Assembly (NCBI RefSeq): GCF_030408035.1
Contig: NZ_JASDCF010000011.1
Span: 31,223-95,222, forward strand
Reading direction: 5' to 3'
Length of the DNA: 64,000 bases
Origin: Psychrobacter sp. APC 3426
GTDB lineage: Bacteria; Pseudomonadota; Gammaproteobacteria; Pseudomonadales; Moraxellaceae
The notes under the pieces were generated by a model, which saw only the letters and a program-made list of their open reading frames with translations, did no database searches and had not been told where the DNA came from. The position numbers and the translations under genes are program-made. Of this stretch, positions 55,989-64,000 are shown one piece after another (within the stretch, counting starts at the first letter, position 1; every line of letters begins with the position of its first letter).

Positions 55989-56513
55989 ATGCTACAGTTC
56001 ACCACTTACCGCAATCTACAAGTATTTTTAGTCATAATGGCCGTAATTGGCATGAGTTTTGCGTTATTCTTTTTACAGCGCCATATGGGCTTTACACCTT
56101 GCCCTCTCTGTATCTTTCAACGTATTGGCTTGATGATAATGGGCGCATTTGCACTGGTAGCCGCCTTGTTCCACCCAAAATCAGTCGGTGTACGATTGAT
56201 ATTATGGCTCGGTAGCTTGGCAGGTATCGGCTGGGCGACAGCGGTAGCAGCGCGTCATGTTTGGCTACAGCATTTGCCTGCCGATCAAGTGCCGTCATGT
56301 GGTCCAGGTCTAGACTATTGGTTGGATACCTTACCTATTTTACAAGTATTCAAAGAAGTCTTTTCAGGCTCTGGCGAGTGTGCCTCTATCGATTGGACAT
56401 TTATGGGACTCAGCATCCCTGAGCAGTCCTTGATTCTCTTTAGCATATTATTGGTCGTTCATGGACTAATTTTATGGCGTATTGTGCGTCCCACTACTAA
56501 GCGCTTAGCTTAA
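55989..56513 (+). CDS. dsbB: Disulfide bond formation protein DsbB
   Basis: Inner-membrane quinone reductase that reoxidises DsbA. 174 residues with four membrane helices. Both active pairs are present: Cys38 and Cys41 in TPCPLCIFQR, and Cys104 and Cys131 in the second periplasmic loop. RIGLMIMGAFAL and GWATAVAARHVWLQHLP fit the family. It follows gshA in the same direction and ends at the hairpin at 56597. Confidence 0.94.
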   Translation: MLQFTTYRNLQVFLVIMAVIGMSFALFFLQRHMGFTPCPLCIFQRIGLMIMGAFALVAALFHPKSVGVRLILWLGSLAGIGWATAVAARHVWLQHLPADQVPSCGPGLDYWLDTLPILQVFKEVFSGSGECASIDWTFMGLSIPEQSLILFSILLVVHGLILWRIVRPTTKRLA

Positions 56514-57098
56514 TCAGAGTGCGACTTTTAATAAAGGCGCGCTACCCACGCTTTGTAATAGATAAATTTTACGTGTTCATATGACCTGCTTTCGCTTAAA
56601 AAGACATTGATAAATAATCAACTGGCTATTTATCGGTGTCTTTTTAGATTACGGTCGCCCTATAGCAATACTATCAAGCTTTATGAGCGATTACCTTTCT
56701 CACTCCCCCCTCTAAATCACCTTCTATTAAAACCAGCTATCAACGCAAGATTCACGTTTCGTCATTAGAACTATTATTAATGCCATTAGTCATCACATTG
56801 ACCAGTGATAATGACTATCGATAACAAAAAGCCCACAGAGATATTCCTAACCTTTGATATCTTGAACTATCTTATTGCTTTTTTAATAAGCAAACCTGCT
56901 TTAGATATTTGGCATTTACATGCCACAAGCTGCTCAGCACAAATCTTTACTTTCAGTCCTAAAATACAAAAATGACACTCTAATCATAATTTTTACGATC
57001 GCTTGTGCCGTTTTTCAATTACCTTTCGATGTCGATAGCATCAAGTTGCCGATAACAGAGGTAATCTTTAGCAATACTATTTAAATACTGTTTTTGGT
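56514..57098. other. 585-bp dsbB-NlpE-like spacer
   Basis: Contains the dsbB terminator (56597-56646). The remaining 450 bases are AT-rich with no gene or repeat recognised. Confidence 0.55.
56597..56646 (+). terminator. Long hairpin terminator after dsbB
   Basis: AAAAAGACATTGATAAATA (56598-56616) pairs with TATTTATCGGTGTCTTTTT (56627-56645) over 19 positions including two G:T pairs, then TTTTTA. Confidence 0.88.
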
Positions 57099-57104
57099 GT
57101 GACC

Positions 57105-57749
57105 ATGATATATCTTGCGCCTCTTAGCTCTAGTACCCTCCATGCCGTCAGACGCTTTATTCGTCCTGCATTAGCGATACCACTTTGTGTACTGCTGGTT
57201 GGTTGTGACAGCGCCTCCTCTAATACCAACAAAGACATCAGTACTAAAGTGACCCCTGTCGATAGTGTCGAACATGCTGAGTTACAAGCCAGTCCAGATG
57301 GCTCACAAGATGGTATGGACAGTCGGTCAAGCGCCGATGATGAACTAGAAGTACCAGAAGGTCAGTCGCTCATCGCAGCGGCTCAATCAAGCAATGATGG
57401 GCATACCCATCAATTACCTGTCAGCTCAGAGTCGAACAATATCAGTTCGATGCAGGCCACTTTGATGGGTGATTATGGCGGTATGGTGCCTTGTGTCTCT
57501 TGTGACAGTATTGATGTCACCTTAAACCTATTTGCAGATGGCTCAGTGCTAAAAACCAGTATTTATAACAAACCTGAACGGCCACAAGAGCCGCTGCTAG
57601 AATCTGGTGTTTATCGTCAGGACAACAATACGATTACGATAGTCTACGAAAAAAAGCACATTGAGTCATATCATATTCAGGACAATCACCTTATCTTGAT
57701 GGATGATGACAAGAAGCCTGATCACGACTACACCCTTTCGCGTAAATAA
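57105..57749 (+). CDS. NlpE-like copper-resistance/envelope-stress lipoprotein
   Basis: Lipoprotein of the NlpE N-terminal-domain family. The lipobox LLVGC gives lipidated Cys34 after a signal peptide with a long N-region. Residues about 36-115 are an acidic, Ser/Asn-rich linker. The NlpE domain starts at about 119: ATLMGDYGGMVPCVSCDSIDVTLNLFADGS, with the CxxC at 130-133 that NlpE uses for copper or redox sensing. In E. coli NlpE signals to Cpx; no cpx genes are visible here. ATG at 57105 is chosen over GTG at 57099; both are possible. Confidence 0.82.
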   Translation: MIYLAPLSSSTLHAVRRFIRPALAIPLCVLLVGCDSASSNTNKDISTKVTPVDSVEHAELQASPDGSQDGMDSRSSADDELEVPEGQSLIAAAQSSNDGHTHQLPVSSESNNISSMQATLMGDYGGMVPCVSCDSIDVTLNLFADGSVLKTSIYNKPERPQEPLLESGVYRQDNNTITIVYEKKHIESYHIQDNHLILMDDDKKPDHDYTLSRK

Positions 57750-57845
57750 GCACTTTTTTCTTTTAGAGAGTATTAGCTTTTAAAGGTTTAGCCATCCTTA
57801 TAGAAACAGTTATTGCTGATTAATAAGAAACCCTGTAGTAAAAAT

Positions 57846-57870
57846 AACGCCTGCTTGCTAGGCGTTTTTT
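57846..57870 (+). terminator. Terminator after the NlpE-like gene
   Basis: AACGCCT (57846-57852) pairs with AGGCGTT (57860-57866), followed by TTTT. Confidence 0.75.
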
Positions 57871-57926
57871 ATTGGTCATCGAACGGCGTTTACTTTACAA
57901 TGAGCGCTTGTCTGCCGCACTGATTG

Positions 57927-57955
57927 TTGACTAAGACTGTCTAATGTTATATAAA
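57927..57955 (+). promoter_or_regulatory. Candidate sigma-70 promoter for mpl
   Basis: TTGACT (57927-57932), 17-base spacer, TATAAA (57950-57955), about 115 bases before the mpl ATG and after a terminator. Confidence 0.6.
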
Positions 57956-58068
57956 ACCTAGCGCATAAAATATAGCCTGTAGCACACAGCGATATCTACA
58001 ATGGTAGTAAATCGTGTCCGCGGATATCACACCCTAACCCCTTTTTTTCAAGCTCGTACGGAACGTCT

Positions 58069-59556
58069 ATGCATATTCATATTCTTGGTATTTGTGGTAC
58101 TTTTATGGGCTCGCTGGCGCTGCTTGCTCGGGCACTTGGGCATACAGTCACTGGCTCAGATGCCAATGTTTACCCGCCGATGTCTACCCAACTTGAAAAT
58201 GCTGGCGTCACGATTGAAGAAGGCTATCTGGTAGAGCATTTGCAGCCAGCGCCAGATTTGGTCGTCGTTGGTAATGCGATGAAACGTGGCATGGATGTCA
58301 TCGAATACATGCTAGATACAGGTCTGCGCTATACCTCAGGCCCACAATTTTTGTCTGAGCAAGTATTGCAGTCGCGTCATGTTATCGCGGTGGCTGGTAC
58401 TCACGGGAAGACCACCACCACCACGATGCTCGCTTGGATATTGCATTACGCTGGTATTGATGCTGGGTTTTTAATCGGTGGTGTACCATTGGTGGACACC
58501 ACTGACGAACATTTGCAGCACGTTTTTGCTCATAGCAGTTACTTGGGGGCAGAGCAGAGTAGTGATGACAAACAAACCGGTTACTTCGTCATTGAAGCCG
58601 ATGAATACGATTCTGCATTTTTTGACAAGCGTTCAAAGTTTGTACATTATCGCCCGCGCACTGCTATTTTGAACAACCTTGAATTTGATCATGCCGATAT
58701 TTTTGCTGACCTCAACGCCATTCAGACGCAGTTCCATCATATGGTGCGCATGATTCCAAGTACCGGCAAAATCATCATGCCAGCCGCGACCATCAGTTTA
58801 GAAGATACCTTAGCAAAGGGCGTGTGGACGCCTATCTGGCGTACAGCGGTTCTCGACTCTGCTGTGAACGGTGTCAATGCAGAAGACAGCAGCCTAAGAA
58901 GCAGCAGCGATTGGCAAGCTGAGCTCATCAGTGCAGATGGTAGTCAGTTTAAAGTTGTGTTTGCCCACGATAAAGAAGATACGACAGCGGTGGTAGACTG
59001 GTCGATGAGTGGCATTCATAACGTTAATAATGCCTTGGTTGCTGTGGCTGCTGCTTACGATGTCGGCGTCAGTATCTCCACTGCCTGTGCAGCATTATCA
59101 GCTTTTGCTGGTATTAAGCGTCGTATGGAGCTTATCGGCGATGTGAATGACATTTTAGTTTTTGATGACTTCGCTCACCACCCCACTGCCATTACCACCA
59201 CCTTGGATGGTGCCAAAAAGAAACTGTCTGACAGGCGCATTTGGGCGATTATCGAACCACGTAGCAACACCATGAAAATGGGCATTCACCAAGATAGCCT
59301 CGCTCAGTCTGCAGCACTGGCTGACTATACGCTATGGTATGAACCTACTGGGCTAGAATGGGGGCTAAAAGAAGTCATTGATCAGGCCAAGGCGACAGAT
59401 GACACTATCGGCAACCAACAAGTACTCTCTAGCATTGAGGCGATTATTGAGCATATCAGTGCCAATTCACAATCTGGCGATGCCATTATCATCATGTCCA
59501 ATGGTGGTTTTGAAGGTATCCATCAGCGCCTACTGACTGCTTTGAACGACAAATAG
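58069..59556 (+). CDS. mpl: UDP-N-acetylmuramate:tripeptide ligase (murein peptide ligase)
   Basis: Recycles the murein tripeptide L-Ala-gamma-D-Glu-meso-DAP onto UDP-MurNAc. 495 residues, Mur-ligase fold. MHIHILGICGTFMGSLALLARALGH is the Mpl type of N-terminus. The ATP loop AVAGTHGKTTTT is at 107-118; IEADEYDSAFFDKRSKFVHYRP and NLEFDHADIF are typical. DDFAHHPTAI lies in the C-terminal domain. The neighbours are not cell-wall genes, and it seems monocistronic. Confidence 0.95.
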   Translation: MHIHILGICGTFMGSLALLARALGHTVTGSDANVYPPMSTQLENAGVTIEEGYLVEHLQPAPDLVVVGNAMKRGMDVIEYMLDTGLRYTSGPQFLSEQVLQSRHVIAVAGTHGKTTTTTMLAWILHYAGIDAGFLIGGVPLVDTTDEHLQHVFAHSSYLGAEQSSDDKQTGYFVIEADEYDSAFFDKRSKFVHYRPRTAILNNLEFDHADIFADLNAIQTQFHHMVRMIPSTGKIIMPAATISLEDTLAKGVWTPIWRTAVLDSAVNGVNAEDSSLRSSSDWQAELISADGSQFKVVFAHDKEDTTAVVDWSMSGIHNVNNALVAVAAAYDVGVSISTACAALSAFAGIKRRMELIGDVNDILVFDDFAHHPTAITTTLDGAKKKLSDRRIWAIIEPRSNTMKMGIHQDSLAQSAALADYTLWYEPTGLEWGLKEVIDQAKATDDTIGNQQVLSSIEAIIEHISANSQSGDAIIIMSNGGFEGIHQRLLTALNDK

Positions 59557-60005
59557 TATGGCGATATAGATTCGAATATCAGGTAAAACAGAGTTTTCAA
59601 CAAATTCTAGTAAAAAGCGTAGTATCGTTATCGATGGCTACGCTTTTTTTATATCCATAAATTCATGTTCAACCATTTATGCTGAGCTATTCATGACCTA
59701 CTTTTAATAGTCAGCTTTCGAACATTCCTTTTTAAGATATGATTTTAAAGTGCTTGTCTAAGCTAGATTTTTAAGACGATTCTAAAAGATAACCAATCGC
59801 TGTTAATCGAGCTTGTTAGCGACTTTGCTACCTTTGTAACCTTTCGTTTACCTATCTCCTCTGTGTAATAGCAATTGGCTGTTTTTTCTAACATAGCCCC
59901 TACACTAGTAACATTTTGTGCTTACTTTTAAGTTTGCGGAATGTTTACAATGGCTTTATCAAAATTCGTAACACATTATAAATGATAATAAATTAGGAGA
60001 ACAAA
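59557..60005. other. 449-bp spacer before the GlsB-like gene
   Basis: Holds the mpl terminator (59612-59650) and presumably the promoter of the downstream gene. No other structure recognised. Confidence 0.5.
59612..59650 (+). terminator. Terminator after mpl
   Basis: AAAAAGCGTAG (59612-59622) pairs with CTACGCTTTTT (59638-59648) and a T run follows. Confidence 0.88.
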
Positions 60006-60260
60006 ATGAGCTTTATTTGGATGATTATCGTAGGTTTGGTCGCAGGTCTATTGGCACGTGCTATTAAGCCAGGCAGTGACCCTATGGGTTGGATTATGAC
60101 CATCGTACTTGGTATTGTTGGTGCATTGCTAGGCGGATTTCTCGCAGGCTTAATTGGCATTGACGCTGATGGCGGCTTTACTGGTCTGATTTTCTCAGTA
60201 ATTGGTGCGATTATCTTACTGTTCTTATATGAGATGATCGTCAATAAGCGTCGCGTGTAA
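60006..60260 (+). CDS. GlsB/YeaQ/YmgE family stress-associated membrane protein
   Basis: 84 residues, three hydrophobic segments (about 3-19, 28-50, 58-77) rich in glycine. MIIVGLVAGLLARAIKPG and GIVGALLGGFLAG are the transglycosylase-associated/GlsB family pattern. Members are small membrane proteins often induced by stress; the molecular role is unknown. AGGAG lies eight bases before the ATG. Its terminator is at 60308. Confidence 0.9.
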   Translation: MSFIWMIIVGLVAGLLARAIKPGSDPMGWIMTIVLGIVGALLGGFLAGLIGIDADGGFTGLIFSVIGAIILLFLYEMIVNKRRV

Positions 60261-60307
60261 GACAGCTTATAATATAAGTTAAATGACGTATCATATTAGA
60301 GAGTTTG

Positions 60308-60338
60308 GAAAGGCCTTGCGATAAGTGAGGCCTTTTTT
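60308..60338 (+). terminator. Terminator after the GlsB-like gene
   Basis: AAAGGCCT (60309-60316) pairs with AGGCCTTT (60328-60335) and T residues follow. Confidence 0.85.
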
Positions 60339-60423
60339 TGTGCGGTAATATATAACCTGTTTTAACCAATCTATGAGAGAGTAGAAATATTCAGTGAAAA
60401 ATAATATCGATACATCAGGCGCC

Positions 60424-60489
60424 GCTGATATCAATTTTCCTTGCTTGCTGTGCCTGCGCAGACAGAGGCTACAAAAAATTGATATCAGC
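60424..60489 (-). repeat. Dispersed hairpin repeat, copy 3 (reverse orientation)
   Basis: Perfect 15-bp arms GCTGATATCAATTTT (60424-60438) and AAAATTGATATCAGC (60475-60489). Read on the minus strand the core is GTAGCCTCTGTCTGCGCAGG followed by CACAGCAAGCAAG, matching copies 1 and 2 while the arms are unrelated to theirs. It lies in the GlsB-def spacer. Confidence 0.8.
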
Positions 60490-60620
60490 AATACCCTAGC
60501 GTTTTTAGGATATTTTGACTATATGTGATAATTTTGGGAAAGTATTGATAAGCATTACTTTTGTCCCCATTTATCTTATAATACCAACCCTATTTTATCC
60601 TTATCATTGAGGTGAGCTTT

Positions 60621-61175
60621 ATGGCATTACTCCCTATCTTAAACTACCCAGACCCGCGCTTGCGTACCATCGCCAAGCCTGTCAAGGAAGTGACTGCTGA
60701 AATCAAAACCTTAATCGCTGATATGATTGAGACAATGTATGATGCCCAAGGTATTGGGCTTGCAGCCAGCCAAGTAGACCGTCATATTCAGCTTATTGTT
60801 ATGGATTTATCGGAAGATAAGAATGCGCCGAGGGTATTTATTAATCCCAAAGTGACGCCACTGGTAGAAGAAAAACAACCATATGAAGAAGGTTGCCTAT
60901 CAGTCCCTGATGTTTATGACAAGGTTGAGCGTCCGACCAAAGTACGTATCGAGGCTTTGGATGAGAACGGTGATAAGATTGATGAAGAAGTAGAAGGCCT
61001 GCTCGCTGTCTGTATCCAGCACGAAATGGATCATTTAAATGGGGTGATATTCGTTGATTACCTGTCTCGCCTCAAACAAACGCGTGCACGTGATAAAGTC
61101 AAAAAAGTGCTAAAGATACGCGAAAAACAAGGTGACCAATCTGCTGAAAAACAACCGCAGACCACCAACGCTTAA
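60621..61175 (+). CDS. def: Peptide deformylase
   Basis: Metalloenzyme that removes the formyl group from nascent proteins. 184 residues from the ATG at 60621, where GAGG lies eight bases upstream; an in-frame GTG at 60612 is less well placed. The three motifs are complete: GIGLAASQ (44-51), EGCLSVP (90-96, Cys92) and QHEMDH (133-138). It does not have fmt next to it here, unlike the usual def-fmt pair. Confidence 0.96.
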   Translation: MALLPILNYPDPRLRTIAKPVKEVTAEIKTLIADMIETMYDAQGIGLAASQVDRHIQLIVMDLSEDKNAPRVFINPKVTPLVEEKQPYEEGCLSVPDVYDKVERPTKVRIEALDENGDKIDEEVEGLLAVCIQHEMDHLNGVIFVDYLSRLKQTRARDKVKKVLKIREKQGDQSAEKQPQTTNA

Positions 61176-61341
61176 TTTTACCTCAGACAATCATTGTGTC
61201 GTTAATATGCTTTTAAAGCACTTAAGCATGCTCTTAAAATATTTAACGACAACACGATTGTTGTAGTCTACCTACTCTGCCCTCACCCAAAGACGGCTCC
61301 TCTCCCTTAGCAAATACTATGTTTATCAAAGGTTTCTTAAT

Positions 61342-62523
61342 ATGACGATGATCAAAATTGACCAATATTTTGACCCTGCCGCTTGGCAGAAATTCACCAA
61401 AGCTGCAGAAGGTCGTGAAACACCATTTTTGGTGGTCGATCTGAGTCGTATTGAAACGAAATACCATGAGATGGTAAGCCTGTTTCCAAATGCAAAGTTG
61501 CATTATGCAATGAAGGCTAGCCCTGCTGTTGAAGTCATTAACTTATTGGCCAATCTTGGCTCAAACTTTGACTGTGCTTCAATCTATGAACTTGATCGCG
61601 TATTGGATTGTGGCGTTGAGCCATCGCGTATCTCTTATGGCAACACCATCAAAAAAGCAGAGCATGTGAAATATGCTTTTGAAAAAGGTATCGACTTGTA
61701 TGCAACCGACTCAGAAGCTGACCTAAAAAATATCGCCAAACATGCCCCTGGCTCTAAGGTATTCGTTCGTATTTTGGTACAAGGCTCGGAAACCGCTGAA
61801 TGGCCACTATCACGTAAATTTGGTTGCCATCCTAATATGGCGATTGACCTGTTGATTCAAGCACGTGATTTGGGTTTGGTGCCTTATGGCATCTCATTCC
61901 ATGTAGGCAGTCAGCAAAAGGATGTCGCAGCTTGGGATGATGCACTGGCCAAGGTCAAATATATGTTTGACTGGATGAAAAATGAAGAAGGTATTAAGCT
62001 ACAAATGATTAATCTGGGTGGCGGTTTCCCAACCAATTATATCAGTGAGGTCAATCCGATTAAGGTCTATGCTGAAGAGATTGCCCGTTATCTGACCGAT
62101 GATTACAATGAAGATGAGATGCCTGAAATTATTCTTGAGCCTGGTCGTTCATTGGTTGGTGGCTCCGGTGTATTGGTCAGTGACGTGGTGCTCATCTCCC
62201 GAAAATCACACACTGATTTGACACGTTGGGTCTATACTGATGTGGGCTTGTTCCAAGGCTTAATTGAAACCTTGGGTGAAGCAATTAAATATCCTGTTTA
62301 TACGCCGAAAATGGAAATATCGAAAAGTGAAGGCACGGTGGTGTTGGCAGGTCCGACTTGTGATTCAACTGATATCATGTATGAAGAAGCCGGTTACCAG
62401 TTACCAGAAGAGCTAGAGATTGGCGATAAAATCTATTGGTTAACCACGGGCGCGTATACCAACTCGTATTCATCGGTCGAGTTCAATGGTTTTCCACCGT
62501 TAGAAGTGGTTTATATTGATTAA
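61342..62523 (+). CDS. Fold-type III PLP-dependent ornithine (or related diamino acid) decarboxylase
   Basis: Alanine-racemase-fold decarboxylase, expected to make putrescine from ornithine. 393 residues, the size of bacterial short ODC/LDC enzymes. PLP Lys58 is in HYAMKASP, HVGSQ at 187-191 binds the cofactor, NLGGGFP and EPGR (266-269) hold the phosphate, and Cys340-Asp341 in GPTCDSTD is the catalytic/substrate pair. Ornithine versus lysine preference depends on a loop that cannot be judged by eye. It stands alone, with a terminator at 62548. Confidence 0.9.
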   Translation: MTMIKIDQYFDPAAWQKFTKAAEGRETPFLVVDLSRIETKYHEMVSLFPNAKLHYAMKASPAVEVINLLANLGSNFDCASIYELDRVLDCGVEPSRISYGNTIKKAEHVKYAFEKGIDLYATDSEADLKNIAKHAPGSKVFVRILVQGSETAEWPLSRKFGCHPNMAIDLLIQARDLGLVPYGISFHVGSQQKDVAAWDDALAKVKYMFDWMKNEEGIKLQMINLGGGFPTNYISEVNPIKVYAEEIARYLTDDYNEDEMPEIILEPGRSLVGGSGVLVSDVVLISRKSHTDLTRWVYTDVGLFQGLIETLGEAIKYPVYTPKMEISKSEGTVVLAGPTCDSTDIMYEEAGYQLPEELEIGDKIYWLTTGAYTNSYSSVEFNGFPPLEVVYID

Positions 62524-62547
62524 TTCCTGATAGATTATCATCAATGA

Positions 62548-62586
62548 GAAAGCGCGGTACTGTGATAAGCAGTGTCGCGCTTTTTT
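62548..62586 (+). terminator. Terminator after the decarboxylase gene
   Basis: AAAGCGCG (62549-62556) pairs with CGCGCTTT (62576-62583), with inner TACTG/CAGTG pairing, then TTTT. Confidence 0.85.
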
Positions 62587-62591
62587 ATGTC

Positions 62592-62699
62592 TATAGTCAA
62601 GGAATTTGAAAATCGCTACAAGGCGACCGACCGCAGATAGTACACTAAGTACGTCTAGGGCGGATAACACCGTAGCGGTTTAAAAGTGCTCTGACTATA
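62592..62699. repeat. 108-bp imperfect palindromic (MITE-like) element
   Basis: TATAGTCA (62592-62599) and TGACTATA (62692-62699) are exact inverted ends. Inside them, AAATCGCTAC on the left opposes the reverse complement AAACCGCTACGG on the right. The centre, around GACCGACCGCAG and CGTCTAGGGCGG, is GC-richer than the flanks. No coding capacity. It sits between the convergent decarboxylase and secretin-N-like genes. Confidence 0.65.
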
Positions 62700-62738
62700 T
62701 TTCAATATACCCAACAAGGTAGGGATAATAAGGACTGC

Positions 62739-63674
62739 CTACTGTACCCGTATTGAAATAGGGACACTATTGCTGCTAGTAATAATACGATTACTGCCGT
62801 AACCTGACTGTTGGGTTTGCTTATTCTGCGAGAGTTGTCCAATATCGACCCACTGCCCGCGTGGCACGACAACGGTGCTATTTAATCTTTGTCCTTGCAC
62901 GCTATTATTTTGGTTATAACCATAGCGATTATTAGAAGGATTAGCGCGCAAGAGCTGCTCTTCTACTTGGCTTAATGTTACTTCTATTTGCCCATTTGGC
63001 AATAGCCTTGGCGTGACAGCAATACCTTGAGTCGTTGGCAGCAATACTTGCTGTTGGATAACAATCTGTCCCGACGGGCGATTATAATTTGGATAGCGAT
63101 TAGCAACATGAGCCTGATTCAGTGAATACAGCGTTCCAGTGCTAATGCTCGCGGCACTGCCAGACAGCGTTTGTACCTGATATAAATTACTGCCTTGCTG
63201 TTGGCTATTACGCTGGTTGATGATACCTGTGCCCTGAATACCGCGATTGGTGATAATGATCTGACCTTGCTGGATATCATCTTGAGACTGACGACTATTA
63301 CCCACACGCACAGCAATGGTCAATGCCTGAGGCTGACGATCAATCTGGCCCAGTAGTTGTTGCACGGCTTGATAATTAGCAGCAGTGGTATGTACTACTA
63401 ATTTATCCTGATAAGTTGAGACCGTGCCGCCATCGCGACTGGCATTTAACTGCTGACGAACGGCCGGTAATAACGCCTCACCGCCATACGTATGAATCAC
63501 ATAGGTTTGATAAGCAGCGGCTTGTACAACTACCGGCACCGCGATCAAACTTAGCGCAAATGCTATCTGGCGTGTACAACTTATGGTTTTGGCAGTTTTT
63601 ATATTTTTAACCATGTTAAGTATAGCCACTGCCCGACCAAAACGCGCTATTAGATTTTCGCTACCCTTATTCAT
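62739..63674 (-). CDS. Exported protein with secretin-N (NolW-like) domain
   Basis: 311 residues. AGAGG lies six bases before the ATG at 63674, so this start is kept although the hydrophobic signal segment (QIAFALSLIAVPVVVQAAA) only begins at about 36. Residues about 57-115 resemble the small N domains of secretins: YVIHTYGGEALLPAVRQQL, TYQDKLVVHTTAANYQAVQQLLGQIDRQPQALTIAVRVG. The rest is Gln/Asn-rich with beta segments and ends in SVPISIRVQ. No secretin pore domain is present, so it is not a full secretin. The function is unknown. Confidence 0.7.
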   Translation of the reverse strand: MNKGSENLIARFGRAVAILNMVKNIKTAKTISCTRQIAFALSLIAVPVVVQAAAYQTYVIHTYGGEALLPAVRQQLNASRDGGTVSTYQDKLVVHTTAANYQAVQQLLGQIDRQPQALTIAVRVGNSRQSQDDIQQGQIIITNRGIQGTGIINQRNSQQQGSNLYQVQTLSGSAASISTGTLYSLNQAHVANRYPNYNRPSGQIVIQQQVLLPTTQGIAVTPRLLPNGQIEVTLSQVEEQLLRANPSNNRYGYNQNNSVQGQRLNSTVVVPRGQWVDIGQLSQNKQTQQSGYGSNRIITSSNSVPISIRVQ

Positions 63675-63702
63675 CGTTGACCTCTAGCAGATTAAACACT
63701 AT

Positions 63703-64000
63703 GGTGGTGTTCTAAAAAGTATGCTGGCATCAGACGTAGCCATAATTGACATAAAAGAACACCAGATCGAATACTTTAAAGTGATTATCAAGCTTTTTTG
63801 AGAAGCAACAAGTCTTTCTAACCGCCCGACGCAATCGGTGTCTAAGACGGCAGTTATTGCCTTCAATCCCTATCGTATGCTGTTTGCCAATTCGTTTGTT
63901 ATCACTTTTAAAGGCGGTTATAAAACTGTCCCAGTTGTCCATGCTAATCGAGCCATAGCTGACTGTAAGCTGCTTTAAACGTGCTCTTAACTTCTTAGCC
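63703..64000 (-). mobile_element. Right-edge fragment of an IS1-family insertion sequence
   Basis: GGTGGTGTTCTAAAAAGTAT at 63703 is the likely terminal repeat, as IS1-family ends begin with GGT; the reverse complement of the other end lies outside the window. The transposase gene (63730-63999) fills the rest. The boundary and the target duplication cannot be confirmed without the other end. Confidence 0.6.
63730..63999 (-). CDS. IS1-family transposase, N-terminus beyond the window
   Basis: 90 visible C-terminal codons of a DDE transposase; the frame is open to the window edge. HTIGIEGNNCRLRHRLRRAV, RKTCCFSKKLDNHFKVFDL and the ending FFYVNYGYV are typical of the IS1-family transposases common in Psychrobacter, Acinetobacter and Moraxella. 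Only the last catalytic region (the E of IEGNN) is visible, so whether the gene is intact cannot be judged. Confidence 0.85.
   Translation of the reverse strand, partial: AKKLRARLKQLTVSYGSISMDNWDSFITAFKSDNKRIGKQHTIGIEGNNCRLRHRLRRAVRKTCCFSKKLDNHFKVFDLVFFYVNYGYV

Overview
The window reads as chromosomal DNA of a Psychrobacter-like gammaproteobacterium (Moraxellaceae). The reasons are the cluster tpiA-secG-tRNA-Leu(GAG)-tRNA-fMet-rimP-nusA-infB-rbfA-truB-rpsO-pnp, a haloalkane dehalogenase resembling the DpcA type known from Psychrobacter, the AT-leaning spacers, the low-complexity inserts in several conserved proteins and the short palindromic repeats between genes. Most of the window is core genome. 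The accessory material consists of small repeats, a decayed macro-domain gene, a remnant of xerD and the end of an IS1-family element at the right edge.

Layout. 1-3046: minus-strand quinone-reductase-like gene (cut by the edge), an EEP-family phosphodiesterase and a baeRF-family protein. 3741-8576: plus-strand oligopeptidase A with a YheV-like zinc ribbon protein, a membrane coiled-coil protein, a frameshifted macro-domain gene and a haloalkane dehalogenase. 8685-22770: the minus-strand translation/RNA block listed above, interrupted between truB and rpsO by a DJ-1/PfpI protein and two tiny acidic proteins. 23202-28316: type IV pilus assembly genes pilB, pilC and pilD followed by coaE, whose end overlaps the convergent rlmB. 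29158-30535: a 177-bp MITE-like element, ppnP and an empty stretch. 30536-37151: plus-strand recN, yqgE, ruvX, a membrane protein, a TusA-like protein, a methyltransferase, xerD and a DUF3817 gene, then a degenerate second copy of the xerD 3' end. 37276-44188: a bacterial PH-domain protein, a methyltransferase, lptG/lptF, and the divergent pepA-holC. 44511-53111: sstT, cbpM/cbpA, a DUF4105 and a DUF3015 envelope protein, an RlpA-like protein and the ABC-F protein YheS. 53535-62523: erpA, gshA, dsbB, an NlpE-like lipoprotein, mpl, a GlsB/YeaQ-like membrane protein, def and an ornithine/diamino-acid decarboxylase. 62592-64000: another palindromic element, a secretin-N-like exported protein and the IS1 fragment.

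How the genes work together. The minus-strand block supplies translation initiation (initiator tRNA, IF2, RbfA, RimP, S15), transcription elongation control (NusA) and RNA turnover (PNPase). pilBCD build type IV pili. LptF/LptG are the inner-membrane half of the LPS exporter. DsbB, the NlpE-like protein, Mpl, RlpA-like, DUF4105 and DUF3015 proteins all act in the envelope.

Best leads: (1) a DUF3817 gene lying between intact xerD and a decayed copy of the xerD tail that has lost the catalytic tyrosine segment; (2) a family of three small hairpin elements with a shared core and arms that differ between copies but stay self-complementary within each copy; (3) two small acidic proteins beside a PfpI-like protein; (4) the DUF3015/DUF4105 pair, the latter with a His and an Asn-Cys motif suggesting a thiol acyltransferase/hydrolase. 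No CRISPR array, prophage or recognisable defence island was seen.
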